Source of the DNA: Triatoma infestans
Taxonomy: Eukaryota > Arthropoda > Insecta > Hemiptera > Reduviidae
Direction of reading: 5' to 3'
Length of the DNA stretch: 64,000 nt
Assembly (NCBI GenBank): GCA_011037195.1
Contig: JAAEAF010001497.1
Coordinates: forward strand, 62,001 to 126,000
Shown here: positions 11,050-22,480 of the stretch, in pieces
Position numbering within the stretch: the stretch's first letter is position 1
Layout: each line of letters begins with the position of its first letter
Notes under the pieces: generated by a model
What the model was told of the DNA's origin: nothing
The model's input: only the letters and a program-made list of their open reading frames with translations
Databases searched by the model: none
Position numbers and translations under genes: made by a program

Positions 11050-11400
11050 AAAAAATCTGCTTTGAAAAACTCGCTTTAAGGCTAATAGTGGGCCTACTAA
11101 CAGGGCACTGAAGGCTGAATAGGCACATGCACCAATTACTACTTGCAGATAATGCGGTAAGACGATTCTGCAGGACGAGGAGGAAACTCAGGTACACATC
11201 TGTTGTTATTGTGTCGTTCTGATGAGGACAAAGTTTCTTCAACTGGGGACAAGCAATCCCGAAGCTACGAGCTTCATGACGAAGCCACTTACAGCTTCGC
11301 TAGGCCTGATTAAGAAGGCGAAGCTGAAGGATGTGCTATGAATTTAGGGAATCCACAATAGACCTCTTAATGCAGGTCGCATGGAATGAGGCTCACCCAT
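11050..11400 (+). mobile_element. I/R1-like LINE, RNase H C-terminal fragment
   Basis: Across shifting plus frames the segment reads ADNAVRRFC, EEETQVHICCYCVVLM, LGTSNPEA and LGLIKKAKLKDVL. These correspond to the TGHCxLNxHLHxxGxxxxxxCRFCxEEEET-xHILCxCPAL ... LGLIKKAxL tail found after RNase H in R1/I-group elements. Frameshifts prevent a continuous ORF. It is a different copy from the 5-kb and 42-kb elements. Confidence 0.6.
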
Positions 11401-11595
11401 CCCGTCTGTCAATCTACCCACTCACTATTATATCAACATTTTCGTAACACCTGGAATGTTTACTTCCTGCTACTCCTTATCAAGAGGAAATATGGCGATC
11501 ATGCCATAATCCAAACGAAATTGAGTTTTCACCGGAATTACATTTCTTTCCGATCCTCTGAGTACGAAGTTCCGACGATTTTCTTGGAAAGTTGC

Positions 11596-11720
11596 TCTAT
11601 CTACTATCCATCTATCTCTATCTACTATCCATCTATCTCTATCTACTATCCATCTATCTCTATCTACTATCCATCTATCTCTATCTACTATCCATCTATC
11701 TCTATCTACTATCTATCTAT
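11596..11720 (+). repeat. 21-bp minisatellite, 6 units
   Basis: Six near-identical copies of TCTATCTACTATCCATCTA plus TC. The unit is a multiple of three and so encodes a spurious YYPSISI heptad repeat. The array has a pyrimidine-rich strand and sits next to GATTTTCTTGGAAAGTTG, a family A-like motif. Confidence 0.92.
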
Positions 11721-11759
11721 GAGAGTTCTCCACCTGATTCTTCCTCATGGAGTAATCTG

Positions 11760-12640
11760 AAATAAAACATCCTATATTCCAGCCACCACACAGTATACAA
11801 TACCGGAAACCAAAGTATGTCCAATTACAGCGGTGCACTATAATAAAGTACAACAAACAGACAGACGGACGGCCAAATAAAAGTCAACATTATATTACTT
11901 TCTCTTTTTACTTTGTATAAAAATAAAAACTGAACACTGAGTCTAACAGGTGTAAGCACTAAACTTAATAAGTTTCACGTCTTTAATTTTATAGATTTTA
12001 CTTAATTAACAATTTAATTACTTATTTAATTAAATACTTGTAATTTTTATTAAAAAATAAAAAATAAAAGATAAAATTAAATTAAAACTTTTTTTTGAGG
12101 ATTTTGTTTTATTATATCTTTAACATATTTAGAAAAGAGATAACAAGTAAATTCTATTTTTTCCACAGTCTTACTGGAATTAGCCACCATTAAATTGAGC
12201 AACAAACAAGCACACCTTGAACTTGGTCATAGCTGCGATATTTGGCAGTGTGCCAAGGCGCCAATCTGCTCTCATTATTCCAAAGCTTTTTTTGGTACTT
12301 TATTTCAACATTAAACTAGCTCTAACAGTCCGTATAATTCGTATGAATATAAATTAATTATACATAAACATATTATATGATAAAATTAGTTGTGACTTGT
12401 TCCTCATAACAAGATTATTTTTTCCGCTTATTGCACTCTTTTACTTATCTTTAAGAGAAAGTAGTGCAATGGATGTTTCGAAATTTCGGGTTACACCGCT
12501 TATGCAACCTGTCTCTGTATAAGTGTGTGTTTGTGTGGATTAAATATCGAAAAAAAAAATCACAAAATCAAAGAAAATGCCACCGAAATACACGCAAATA
12601 CCTGTTGGTGAACTCTGATAGAAAGGTCATCATCATCATC
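11760..12640. other. No recognised feature (AT-rich)
   Basis: Very AT-rich, with runs of AATTAAAT and AAAATAAAA. No supported reading frame or repeat match. Confidence 0.45.
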
Positions 12641-12800
12641 TGATCATAATTGAACCTCTCCAGAATTTCCTCCAGTTTTCTGTCTTCCGAGTTAGCTCCT
12701 CCCCCCACGCTTCTTCAACATCAATTTTCCTCGCCCTTAGAATCGCTCCTTCACTTCTTGTTCCCATGTAGTATACTTAGCCTTCCATTATTTCTTTATC
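12640..12800 (-). mobile_element. LINE 3' tail fragment
   Basis: In reverse complement the segment reads LRARKIDVEEAWGEELTRKT then ENWRKFWRGSIM, ending in ATGATGATGATGACC. The acidic/Trp pattern and the short TGA/ATG repeat tail suggest the C-terminus and 3' end of a non-LTR element. It is related to 1264-1460. Confidence 0.35.
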
Positions 12801-12879
12801 AATCTGTTTCCCTAAAATCTGGTTCCATCAAAACTGTCCGGCTCTCTCTTTTTTTCTGTTACTTGTGATAAGAGGACTT

Positions 12880-14130
12880 TCACACGATCAGGGGGAGGAA
12901 TCACGCCAGTCTCCTGTCGAAGTTGTTTGGGGGCATACTAAAATTCCCTAATCATACCATTAACCATGTGTCAAATTGTCGATATCCAATGTTCACTGGA
13001 AATACATGTTTTGAGGTCCACTGAGTCCGAAAAAGCGGTTTTCAGAAAATGTGGGTACATTATATGAACAGCATATCTCAAAAACGAAAAATCGCAGTAT
13101 GTTTAAAGTTGGCAACGTTTCAGTATCACCATGGGATCCGACAGGAAGTTTTATCTGTCAAAATCCACAACCAGAAGTATCACTTTACTATAAATTTTTC
13201 AGCTTTTTGCGACTTTCCTGAAAATAGTTCCAACGGTTTTCTTTAAGCTTGGCACAACAACTACACACACAGAGCGCTACAGTTTTTATTTGAACATTTT
13301 TCCAGGAAAATTCATTAAAGTGAATTTTGGAGGAAGGAGGGATTGTGCTTTCCTTAAAAAAAGTTATTGTATTATGTTTGGGTTGTGTCGTAATTATAAC
13401 ATTGAACAATTTACTACATGTAATCAAACATCTACTGAGAATCATAAATTTAGAAGTAAGAGAATCACCAGATTTTTTTTTTTACTAGAAAAGTGAAATC
13501 ATCTTGTGATTGGATTTTGATGGGATTAGTGAAATACATGTTTAGAAGTCCTCTGAATACGAAAAAAATATTTTTAGCGAATGGATTGTATGTATGTACG
13601 TGTGAGTGTATGTATGCATGTGTTTCTACAGAATATCTCATTAACGAAAAAACGCGGGAAGCTCAAACTTGATATTCTGTTAGGGGTTACCTTACCACGC
13701 ATCGAACACGAAGGTTTCGGGCAAAATCCATCAACCGGAAGTGCGACTTTTCTGAATGGCTTTTTTTTCTTCAGTTTTTCGCTATTTTCATTAAACATTG
13801 TCTACACCACATAAATATCTATCACTTTTTCTTTAAACATTTTCCAAGGAAAATTGATTTTCTGGGCAGGTTGTGAGGGAACAAGCATTAAACTTTCCTC
13901 TTATGAGTAGCGCCACTTCAGTATACAATGTACGGTTCTACTATCACCTACATATTAGAAGCGCTGCTAGAATTTCAGATTCCAAGAAAATCGATTCACC
14001 AAAACTGCGAGATTAGAAAATAGGTTTGAGTTTTTGGAATTTTCTCGAAAATGGCTACAACGATCTTCTTTGAACTTGCTCCCCTATCACTTTTATTTGA
14101 ACATTTTTTTGGTAGTTTTGAGGAAACTAA
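12880..14130 (+). repeat. Dispersed repeat family A, two plus-strand partial copies
   Basis: The first copy has GGTCCACTGAGTCCGAAAAA, CAGCATATCTCAAAAACGAA and ATCACCATGGGATCCGACAG, then body motifs through about 13440. The second, from about 13480, carries GAATATCTCATTAACGAAAA, GGCAAAATCCATCAACCGGA and TTTCCAAGGAAAATTGATTT. The order of motifs is the same in both, showing repeated insertion or tandem duplication. Confidence 0.65.
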
Positions 14131-14149
14131 AAGGTTAAAATGACTGACA

Positions 14150-15000
14150 GAAAGGTCGGTGCTTGTCCTCCAACACTACCATCTCAAGAAATACGATTTA
14201 TGTAGATATAAATTTCTTTTTCCTCGTGCCAGCTGCATAGGTCTATAGCTGCGTAGCGCAGGATCTAGTCACTCTCAAAACATAAATATTAAAAATGTAA
14301 ATGGACAGATCAGAAATCTAAACCTCAATCCATACTAGAGAGCTAATATTACAATTACACTAAATCTAGTAGAGAATGTTGAATATATCGAAACCTTTCT
14401 GAGTTTAGAATATTTGAAAGAAAAAGAAATAAAACAGAGATGAGAAAAATAAAATTATCTGTACAACCACAAAGTTCTCATCAATTCTTCTAATATATAT
14501 AGGATAACAGTTTTTGGGAGAGTTATTCACTAAGAAGGAAGATAACAAACTCTTGTGCCTATAAAGAGAGGAGGAGGAACCTAACGCCTTCGTGGGTAGA
14601 GTTAGGCAAACTAGGTACGTATAACATACGACCAGCCAACATGCAAAGCCCCCATTTTTTATTTTGTTTACGTTTGACCTTGAAGATGGGCAAGGTCGTG
14701 GTGCCTCACAGCACACTCTGCTGGTATCTGGCTGAATTCTTAATTTACTTAGACCGAAAATATATCACACCATAACACCTTTGGCCTTGCATATTACGGA
14801 AAAAGGCGATAAAATAAATACCACTTAAAGTTTGCCAAGTGTATAATAGGTTTTTTTCACTTTTGTTCTTTATTTGTTTATTTTCTGCATTTCTCCGCCC
14901 CCCTCGGTACACTAGACAGCTTAATGGATGGTTAAAATAAATAAATAAAGGATTTATATTTCTATATGCACTTACCTACCAAATTTTATTAGAAATCGTA
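14150..15000. other. No recognised feature
   Basis: Contains an AT-rich stretch and a slightly GC-richer part near 14580-14740. The minus-strand frame there lacks any recognised domain. Confidence 0.4.
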
Positions 15001-16460
15001 GGAGATCTGTTTTCGAGAAAATTCCAAGATACTAAAAAACTTATATAGATTCAAACTTATCTAACATAAAAAAAAGTTATTCTATAGATTCGCACTTCTT
15101 CAATCTTCTTTAAATTTAGAATGCTAGCAATGTTTCTAATGTATATTAATACTGTAGAGATGGTAGAACCATATACTGTACTGAAGTAATCATTTAGTGG
15201 AAAGCTTACCTCTTCCGTTCCCCCAGAAATCGACAAAAATCTTTTTCCCAAGAAAATGTTTCAAATAAAAATGATAGGTATTTATGTGTGTGCATGGTTA
15301 CAAAATTAGAGCAAATCAATGAGGCCGTTTTCGTAAAAATTATGAAAAACTGAAAAAAATTATTCAGTAAAGTGGCACTTCCGATTGATGGATTTTTCTC
15401 GAAATCTTCTTCTCTAAATGCGGCGGTAATAGCTAACGGTATACCAAGTTTGAGCTTTCGTTTTTTAATTATTCTGTTAAAAAGCACACGCACACACGCC
15501 ATTCGCTATAAACATTTTTTACTTTTGTAACAGAATATATTGCGTTCGTGTTAAATTTTCGAAATTTGAGTTTTCACCGGAAATACATGTTCTGGGGTCC
15601 AGTGAATATGAAAAAATTGGTGTGTGTGTGTGTTGACTGCCAAGAGTAACAGCTGGTACTTATTCCCACGGTTCTACGGGATGTTAGGACAAATACATAA
15701 TTTTATTTTAGAAAAATTGTCATGTTTGATATATAATTGTATTAACTGCAGTAAGAGAAAGTCGTATGAGTTTTTCACACCGGATTTTTCCGTTTTCAAG
15801 GGCCTCCCAAACATGCATTTCCGGTGAAATTACAATTTGGAAAATCCGACTCGGTCGCAGTACTTCCTCTTCCTAGAAGTAAAACTAAAAATTACAGATG
15901 GTGGGGAGGGTCGAGTGCCAACCTACCAACAGTGGCAGGTAGATAACAGGTCACACTGTAGAGAGCGCCAATAATGAACAAATACAGGTGAATTTTTAAC
16001 GTCTCAGATTCCTCAGAATCAACTAAAAGCAATTTCTTCAGAAAAATATTACAAAGAAAGTTTTATATCTGTGGAGTTAGTAATATGGACCAAGTTTAAA
16101 GAAGAAATCGTTATAGACGTTTTCCAGGAAAATTAAGAAAAAAAAAATTAAAAACAAATTTTCTTCAATATTTGGAATTCTAGCAATGTTCCTATTCTAT
16201 ATCAATATTATCTATGTGGAAGAATAATATATTGTACTGAAGTGGTACTTTAGAGAGAAACTAAACGCTACCGTTACCCCCCAGAAGCCCCCAAAAATCA
16301 ATTTCCACAGACATACACAAACCATTCACTAAAAACATGGTATTCCATGCTCAGGGGACCACATGCATGTAATTTCCAGTGAAAACTCAATTTCGAATAT
16401 TTGGCACGCGTTTGCAATACTTCCTCTCTTACCCGGAGTAACAGGAAGTAACAAGACGCC
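15000..16460. repeat. Dispersed repeat family A, mixed orientations
   Basis: Minus-strand body motifs at 15190-15480 (AAGAAAATGTTTCAAATAAA, GGCACTTCCGATTGATGGAT), a plus-strand head at 15540-15620 (TTTTCACCGGAAATACATGT), a tail block at 15747-15792 (GCAGTAAGAGAAAGTCGTAT, TTTTTCACACCGG), then a further minus body to 16450. Confidence 0.6.
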
Positions 16461-16980
16461 ATTGGACAGCTAGTTCCTATAATATAAGAATATTATTTGC
16501 AATATACTATAAATATTGCTGCATATAAAAAAAGATGTTAAACAGTAGGAGATATACGAGTATAATAAGGTCATACTGATCAATATAATGATTATTTAGA
16601 ATTGTTTTCTCCAATACAGTCAGTCAGCAGCCGTCAATAAGTCACATCACACAATTAATTAATCGATATGTAAATTGATTTTGTTGTTTTTAAAATTGTT
16701 TACTACACAAATAATACATTCATAGAGGTCAAATTTTCTACTGAATATGATAAAAATTGACCTATAATTTTTAATATGATAAATAAATAAATAAAATCTG
16801 ACATGAAACACTCAGGCGGACTGCAGTCAATTATAATACTGACAAATCTTCTTTTTCAACAATTTTACTGAGTGCGCTACAGGGCAAGGGAGTACATGGT
16901 TAGCACAGACAGCACATGCAACTTCAATGTGTTTACATTCTAGAAAACTGTGCCAAAACATTTGTACAAGCTCCAAATAA
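16460..16980. other. No recognised feature (AT-rich)
   Basis: AT-rich, with a family A-like tail remnant near 16795-16820 (AAATCTGACATGAAACACTC). Nothing else is recognised. Confidence 0.4.
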
Positions 16981-17214
16981 CATTTGAATTGTTACGTCAC
17001 AGACTCCTCAGAATACCCAGTAAAATCAACCTTTTCCGGTAAACTGTATTAGATAAAAGTGATTATGTTTATAACTGTGCAACAGCATTCTAAGATAGAA
17101 AAAAATCGTTGTTGTTCTCCCGCTTCAGGTGCACAAATAAAATCCATTGCCCAGGAAAATGCTTCAAATAAAAGTGAGGCATTCATCTGTTTGGACAGTA
17201 TAACAAGTTTCAAT

Positions 17215-17460
17215 CAAATCGTGAACAAGTTATGGAATGGCCACCGCGATCACCAGATTTGAACCAAGTAGAATCCTGTGGGACCATCTGGATAGAAGAG
17301 TAGTAGCACAGCACCAGCCATCGTCTGTAAACAACTTTTGAAAATACTGAATGTGTTCAGTACTTATTGGAACAAAATTGAATTAAAGATTATGCGAAAA
17401 TGATAAATCCAATGCTTAAAAATCTGTACAGCGGTGATGAAAAATCGTGGTGGAAATTTC
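17215..17460 (+). mobile_element. Tc1-like transposase 3' remnant
   Basis: Translation gives MEWPPRSPDLNQVE and then, after a +1 shift, LWDHLDRRV. Tc1 transposases carry DWPxxSPDLNPIENLWDxLxRRV around the last catalytic acidic residue, so the match is specific. A frameshift and stops follow. No terminal inverted repeat was identified. Confidence 0.7.
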
Positions 17461-17979
17461 GAGGAATCCAAATACAAATAAATCAAAACCCAAAAACTCA
17501 AGATTTTTCATGAAATTAACCGCGGAAACCTAAAAGATCCGGGAAAATGTTTCGTACACAGCTGATCTCAACACAAATCTGACCGGATTGCATGGCCACC
17601 AATAAGGGACATTTAAAGAATGACCTTAGATATTGTTTTTTTAAGAGTAAAAATAACAAAAATAAAAGCCAAACGTAATTCACTGAACTTTCGACAATCA
17701 TCTATTAAATACAAGTGATCTAATTCGTTCTGACAGCCAATAAAGGGTGCTGAAAAATTAAATAGAAAGGAGTACTAGCGGCGCTCAAAGTCATTAACTT
17801 TAAAAGAGATCGCTCAATATTGACTTTAGCGGGTAAATACCTAAAATAAAACTTGTTTAAAACCACTTTTAATGGACAAATTAGTTTTGAGCTTTAAAAC
17901 TGAAATCTTGAAAATAAGCTAATTCGAAACACACGAGCTTCCCGTACTGTAAATTTCCTAGTTCTAATTGATAAATTCT

Positions 17980-18240
17980 CTTCAATTTGATGTTGTGTAG
18001 CTGTGTCTAGTCAGAATTACATGTTAGAATAGAATTATTCATATGCAACAGTTAGAAAGTCGTGCGAGTGTTTCACACCAGATTGTTTACTTTCTGCAAC
18101 TGCTGGTACAGGAAGTACTGCGACCGTGTACATTTTCGATTCTGAGTTATCACCGGAGTAACGTTCTCTGAGTGCAAATAAACAAGTGATTTTTTTATAA
18201 AATGGTGAGTGTGTGTGTGTGTTTTTGCTTTTTAATTTGA
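17980..18240 (+). repeat. Dispersed repeat family A, head-to-tail junction
   Basis: A tail block (GAAAGTCGTGCGAGTGTTTC, ACACCAGATTG) is followed directly by a head block (TTTACTTTCTGCAACTGCTG, GGAAGTACTGCGACCGTG) and TTTCGATTCTGAGTTATCAC. The copy runs to a GTGTGTGT tract, where the SINE at 18241 interrupts it. Confidence 0.65.
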
Positions 18241-18440
18241 GAAGCGTCATCTATCTATGGTCACTGGCGCCCGGAGCCTTCTCAGTGCTATTCCGGCTTC
18301 CGGACAGTGTTCACTCTCTACAAACAACACTGTCCATTAGCGGACAGTGAGCTGTAGAGGTTCCTAAGAAGAAAAAATCTAAGGTTAGCGCTGAACCCGC
18401 AGCCGAGACCTTCGCGTGAAAGTCCAACGCTCAGCCCACT
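18241..18440 (-). mobile_element. tRNA-derived SINE
   Basis: In reverse complement the head reads AGTGGGCTGAGCGTTGGACT (A-box-like), then GCTGCGGGTTCAGCGCTAAC (B-box-like), with tRNA spacing. The body follows: CCTTAGATTTTTTCTTC, CAGCTCACTGTCCGCTAAT, GCACTGAGAAGGCTCCGG, GTGACCATAGATAGATGACG. The 3' end is A-rich. The body aligns in order with 44795-44970, proving a dispersed family. It sits inside a family A copy. Confidence 0.75.
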
Positions 18441-18627
18441 GAAAAATATAACTCAAAAACGAAAAAATGCAGAAACTTGATATTTGGGTTTCATCATAGG
18501 ATCCGACAGGAAGTTACCTGTCAAAATTCCTCAACCGGAAGTATCACTTTACTGAATGGATTTTTCAGTTTGTTGCCATTTTCTCGAAAATGCATTACCT
18601 TTACACCAGCTGCATTAACTAGACATA

Positions 18628-19560
18628 AGGGCGCCTTCCACTACGAAAGAGTAATGAGCATGAAATAGCTGAGCTAAACGGAGTAAAATAGTTTTGACCT
18701 TCCACTAAAAAAGAGTTTTACATAAAAGAGGTATATGCCTTCCATTGTCAGCGGGTTCGCAAACCTGGTAGCGGATTGAGCTAAGCGAGAAATGAAATGG
18801 AAGGGGTTGATGCTTCCATTATCAGCGGACTGAATGGTCAGCCAGTTCATCACAGCCAATTGGATCGAGCAAGTCGTGATTGAAGTTTTCTTTTTCGTTT
18901 TTCTAGTAATAATGTCAGACGATTCCAGTGATGATGACTATATAAATACGATAAGTAAATGCTTGCTACTCTATAGTTATAAGAAAAAGAAGCGTAACAA
19001 ACCAAGATTTTGGATGAGCTACCACATTAGAGAGAGACCTGTCAAAGGCGATTTACTACGGATATTCTACGATTTACAAGATGATAATCTCTGTCGCTGG
19101 TATTCCATAAACAAGGGTATTGTCGCACTGTTTCAATAAAAAGCTCTATTTTATTCAAATACACTACGATACTGCAGTCACAGAACATGTTCAAGAATGA
19201 GCTGAAAAAGATATTCGCAGTGGAAGGCGCGCATAAGTAGGGAGGGAGGTAGGGAAGGGCTAGCGGACACCGTTCAAAACTAGCATTGCACAACGTGACA
19301 CAACGGCTCCTTTTTCCTCGCTCAGTCCGCTCCGCTGACTCATCTATTGGTGGAAGCACTTCTATGAGATTTGGCGTTGCGAGTCGAACGGAGTCCGTCC
19401 CAAATCCGCTCAACTCTGCGACCACTTTTGTAACTCTTTATACTCGTTCAGTCCGCTCCGCTCACTCTTTTCATAGTGGAAGCACTTACATGAAGATAAA
19501 CCTTTGCGAGTTGAACGGAGACCGAACGGAGCCCGCTTCGCTCGCAGTGGAAGGCGCCCT
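18628..19560 (+). mobile_element. PIF/Harbinger-type deletion derivative
   Basis: The element is bounded by inverted AGGGCGCCTTCCACT (left) and AGTGGAAGGCGCCCT (right) and by a 3-bp duplication ATA at 18625-18627 and 19561-19563. The flanks rejoin to give AACTAGACATACAAACAGCT, matching family A consensus AACTACACATACAAAGAGCT, so this is a clean insertion. A 60-bp sub-repeat (TCAGTCCGCTCCGCT...GGTGGAAGCACTT) occurs at about 19321 and 19448. The coding remnant is listed separately. Confidence 0.8.
18912..19139 (+). pseudogene. N-terminal remnant of a Harbinger transposase
   Basis: The short frame begins MSDDSSDDDYINTISKCLLL and continues KPRFWMSYHIRERPVKGDLL RIFYDLQDD (two runs). HARBI1-type transposases begin with an acidic stretch and an RRxWVxxxxxxRxxxGEFxxLxxELRxD motif, which this matches in order. 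The frame ends after about 75 residues, so the catalytic DDE nuclease is absent and the element cannot move itself. Confidence 0.55.
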
Positions 19561-19563
19561 ATA

Positions 19564-20060
19564 CAAACAGCTACAACTTTTACTTGTAACATTTTTGCGT
19601 GCCAATTGCTGTTATGTTTCCCTCTCAGTGCTATTTACAGTTTAGTATAACAATTCTATCATCTGAATTCAATATTTTCTTAAAATTGTGTGTCTATTGA
19701 CCGGAAATGTGTTTTTTCGAAGTTATTTCGCTTTTCTACCCTTTTATCCACAAAAACCGCCAACGAATTTCATTAAATGTATTACACTATGTACTACAGT
19801 AACCTACCACTTTTATTAGGAACTTTTCTTCAGAGAAAGTCCATTTAATAAAGTATGGTGGGGGGGGGAGTGTATTGGTTTCTTAAAAATCAATTTATTA
19901 TAATCATTAGATTCTCCGATTGATACAAAATTGAAGATAAATAATCATTTAGCAAAAATTATTAGTTGGGAGGAAATTTGTATGAACTGCGTAAGGGAAA
20001 TCAGTCTGAATGTTTCTCACCAGATCGATAAAGAGATATGACTTACTAAAAAGCAGTTAC
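19564..20060 (+). repeat. Dispersed repeat family A, continuation after the Harbinger insertion
   Basis: Continues with CAGCTACAACTTTTACTTGT, TCTATCATCTGAATTC, TTGACCGGAAATGTGTTTTT and AACGAATTTCATTAAATGTA, in the order seen in intact plus copies. A GGGGGGGGAG run lies at about 19860. Confidence 0.65.
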
Positions 20061-20451
20061 AAACGCCATGGTTTTTTTTACAATATATTCCCCAAACCCT
20101 ACCTCCCAACAAAGTGACAATTGAAAATATCAATCCTAACATGATACAAATTTTTAATGAAAGTATTAATTTCGTTAATTTGGGGAAGACTTTGATCATT
20201 AGAGTAAAGCGTGCTGCCGATAAGCCGCTTGGTACTGGCAACAGCTCTAACACCAGTACTACTACACAGTCACCTTAGTGATGATGTGGCTTTGGTGGGG
20301 AGGGGCGTAGTTACTGGAGACGGTAGTAGAGCTTTGGCGGGCCTCCATCGATCCAGTGTTGCTCGACTATTTCCAGGCAGACCGCTACCTCACTCCCGCT
20401 CTCTCTCTCTGCACTACGTCCTCTTCTCGCTACATTTCTGCAGTCCTACTC

Positions 20452-20493
<42 letters not shown>

Positions 20494-20620
20494 CTCTCCA
20501 GACATACATTGGCGGTATGCGAATATTCTTGCTGCATACATACCAAAGACTCTTTTCCAATTTGCATATCTCTTTTTCATGTAACTAAAATAAATCAATT
20601 CATTTTTACTCTCTCTTGAC
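20060..20620. other. Unassigned segment with (CA)n microsatellite
   Basis: A slightly GC-richer segment (20200-20450) precedes about 20 CA dinucleotides at 20453-20490 and then CTCTCTC. The overlapping frames here are low-complexity artefacts. Confidence 0.5.
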
Positions 20621-22057
20621 TGAAGAAATCTAGCGATCGTGTCAAATTTTCGAAATTTCTAAATTAAGTCTTCACTGGAAACATATGTATTGTGGTCCCC
20701 GGAGTTCGAAAAAAACCTTCTTTTTTTTATTTTGAGGGGATGGTCTGAATAGTGACTAGTGAGATAATATTAAAAAACTTTGTGACATCCAGACTTAGTT
20801 GACAGCTAAGACGTAATCATCACATTCTCTACCTATAATACTGGCTAAGCAGCAACTTGTAGCCCCACTACCGTCTCACATGTATATTGTTAAGGGCAAT
20901 TGAATGTTCACTGAAATTCCAATTCTAAAACAAAAATAATCTAGCGTGAAACACTCACATGGTTTTGCTCACAATATAATTGACAAATTCTACAGAAATA
21001 TAAAACCTTTTATTAAATGAATAATTTCCCTCCTCCATTACAAATTGACGAACGAGAGAGGAAGCCTTGATTTCACAGTTTTGGCCAAAATTTTGCTTTA
21101 AAAAAATCAATATTCTCTCAGTAATATTCCAAATAAAAAAAAAATTGTAATGACACACTAACACGACTTTCTCTTACTACAGTTTAGAGACAAAGAAAAT
21201 GACAAATTATCTACACACTGATACAGTTCTCACTAGATGTTTGGTTGCCTACGTCACAACAATGGCTGAATCTAAACTTAATAAAACCACTTTTACGAGC
21301 AAAACTTAATCTTACCCCCACCCCCACCCAAAACTCCCTAAAATGAACTTTCTCGGAAAAAGTCTCAAATAAAAAAAAAAATTCAAACGGCATCGACAGT
21401 TGCAACATGCGTACAATACGTTTTTACGTTTTTCAAGTCCCCGCCCTCAGAACCATGCTAGGGAAAACGTTCGATCGCTTTTTGATGTGAGAAACGTTCG
21501 CTTTTTACCAAATAGGTGCCTCCCAAAAAATGTATTCTACGTTAAAACTGATAGGTCTCTGTATTTATAGTTGGTATAACAATTTAACGGTACTCAATGG
21601 TGTTTTTATGGAGAAAATCCCACATATCTGAAATAAAATGTTCGGTAAATACGCAATTGCGGTCATGCAAATGTTTACAAACTCATATTGGCAACATATT
21701 TAATTTTGATTAATTATTTAAATGAAAGAATCTTATAATAAACTAAATTAGCACTTCAAATAAAAACATAACCCCACCACCTCTTCTCCAAAAGCTGTAT
21801 TAAATAAATTTTCCCAGAGAAATATTTCAAATAAAAGTTTTAGCTCTTATACGTGTATCTGATGATAAGTTTTAAGAAAATCGTTGGAATTTTCGAGAAA
21901 ATTGCAAAAAAAAAACAAAAGGTAAAAATTCCATTCAGTAAAGTGGTACGTCCGGTTGAAGAATTTTGACAGATAACAATAATGTCAGATTCCATGCTGA
22001 AACCTAAACAGAACATGTGTGAACTTTCTGCGATTGTTCGTTTTTGAGCGATGTTGT

Positions 22058-22088
<31 letters not shown>

Positions 22089-22480
22089 TACATACATACA
22101 GAGACCATTGTTGATGCATGTAACGTTATACTTTAAATAAATTCCCATCCAACGGGGTTACTGTTGGTTGCAAAAAAAACACACACCGACCATTTTCTAA
22201 AAACCACTTTTTCGGACTGATAGGACCTCAGAACGTGTATTCCCGGTGAAAACTATTTGGAACATGTGACACGATTACAATACTTCCTGTTAGGAGTAAG
22301 AGAGAGTAAAAGTGATTGGTCTACATTAATTGCACGCATGTATTTACTATGTTTATAAAAAATTATTTATAACATTGTTCGAGAAAATTGCTGAAAACTG
22401 CCAAAAAAATATTCATTTAAGCGGGGAGAGTTCCAGTTGAACGGCGATTTTGAACCAAACCTTAATGTCCAATTCCCTGC
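20620..22480. repeat. Dispersed repeat family A, plus head then long minus copy
   Basis: A plus-strand head fragment at 20625-20720 (GATCGTGTCAAATTTTCGAA) is followed by reverse tail blocks at about 20940 and 21148 (TGACACACTAACACGACTTT, CTCTTACTAC) and a minus copy running to 22316, where GTTAGGAGTAAGAGAGAGTA marks its head. The minus copy carries a CA/CATA microsatellite and the inserted LINE tail at 22107. Confidence 0.65.
22107..22175 (+). mobile_element. Very short 5'-truncated LINE copy (3' UTR only)
   Basis: The segment TGTAACGTTATACTTTAAAT...CCATCCAACGGGGTTACTGT...TGGTTGC then A8 matches, in reverse, the 3' UTR of the LINE at 5196-5270. It lies inside family A between two copies of GACCATT with CA-rich flanks, consistent with a target duplication. 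So a 70-bp piece of the same LINE family inserted here independently. Confidence 0.7.

Noticed and set aside
11386..11760. 124-residue frame with a YYPSISI heptad repeat
   Set aside because: The repeat is the 21-bp minisatellite. The upstream part overlaps a decayed LINE.
20211..20619. Frames with poly-HT / TH runs
   Set aside because: They arise from a (CA)n microsatellite.
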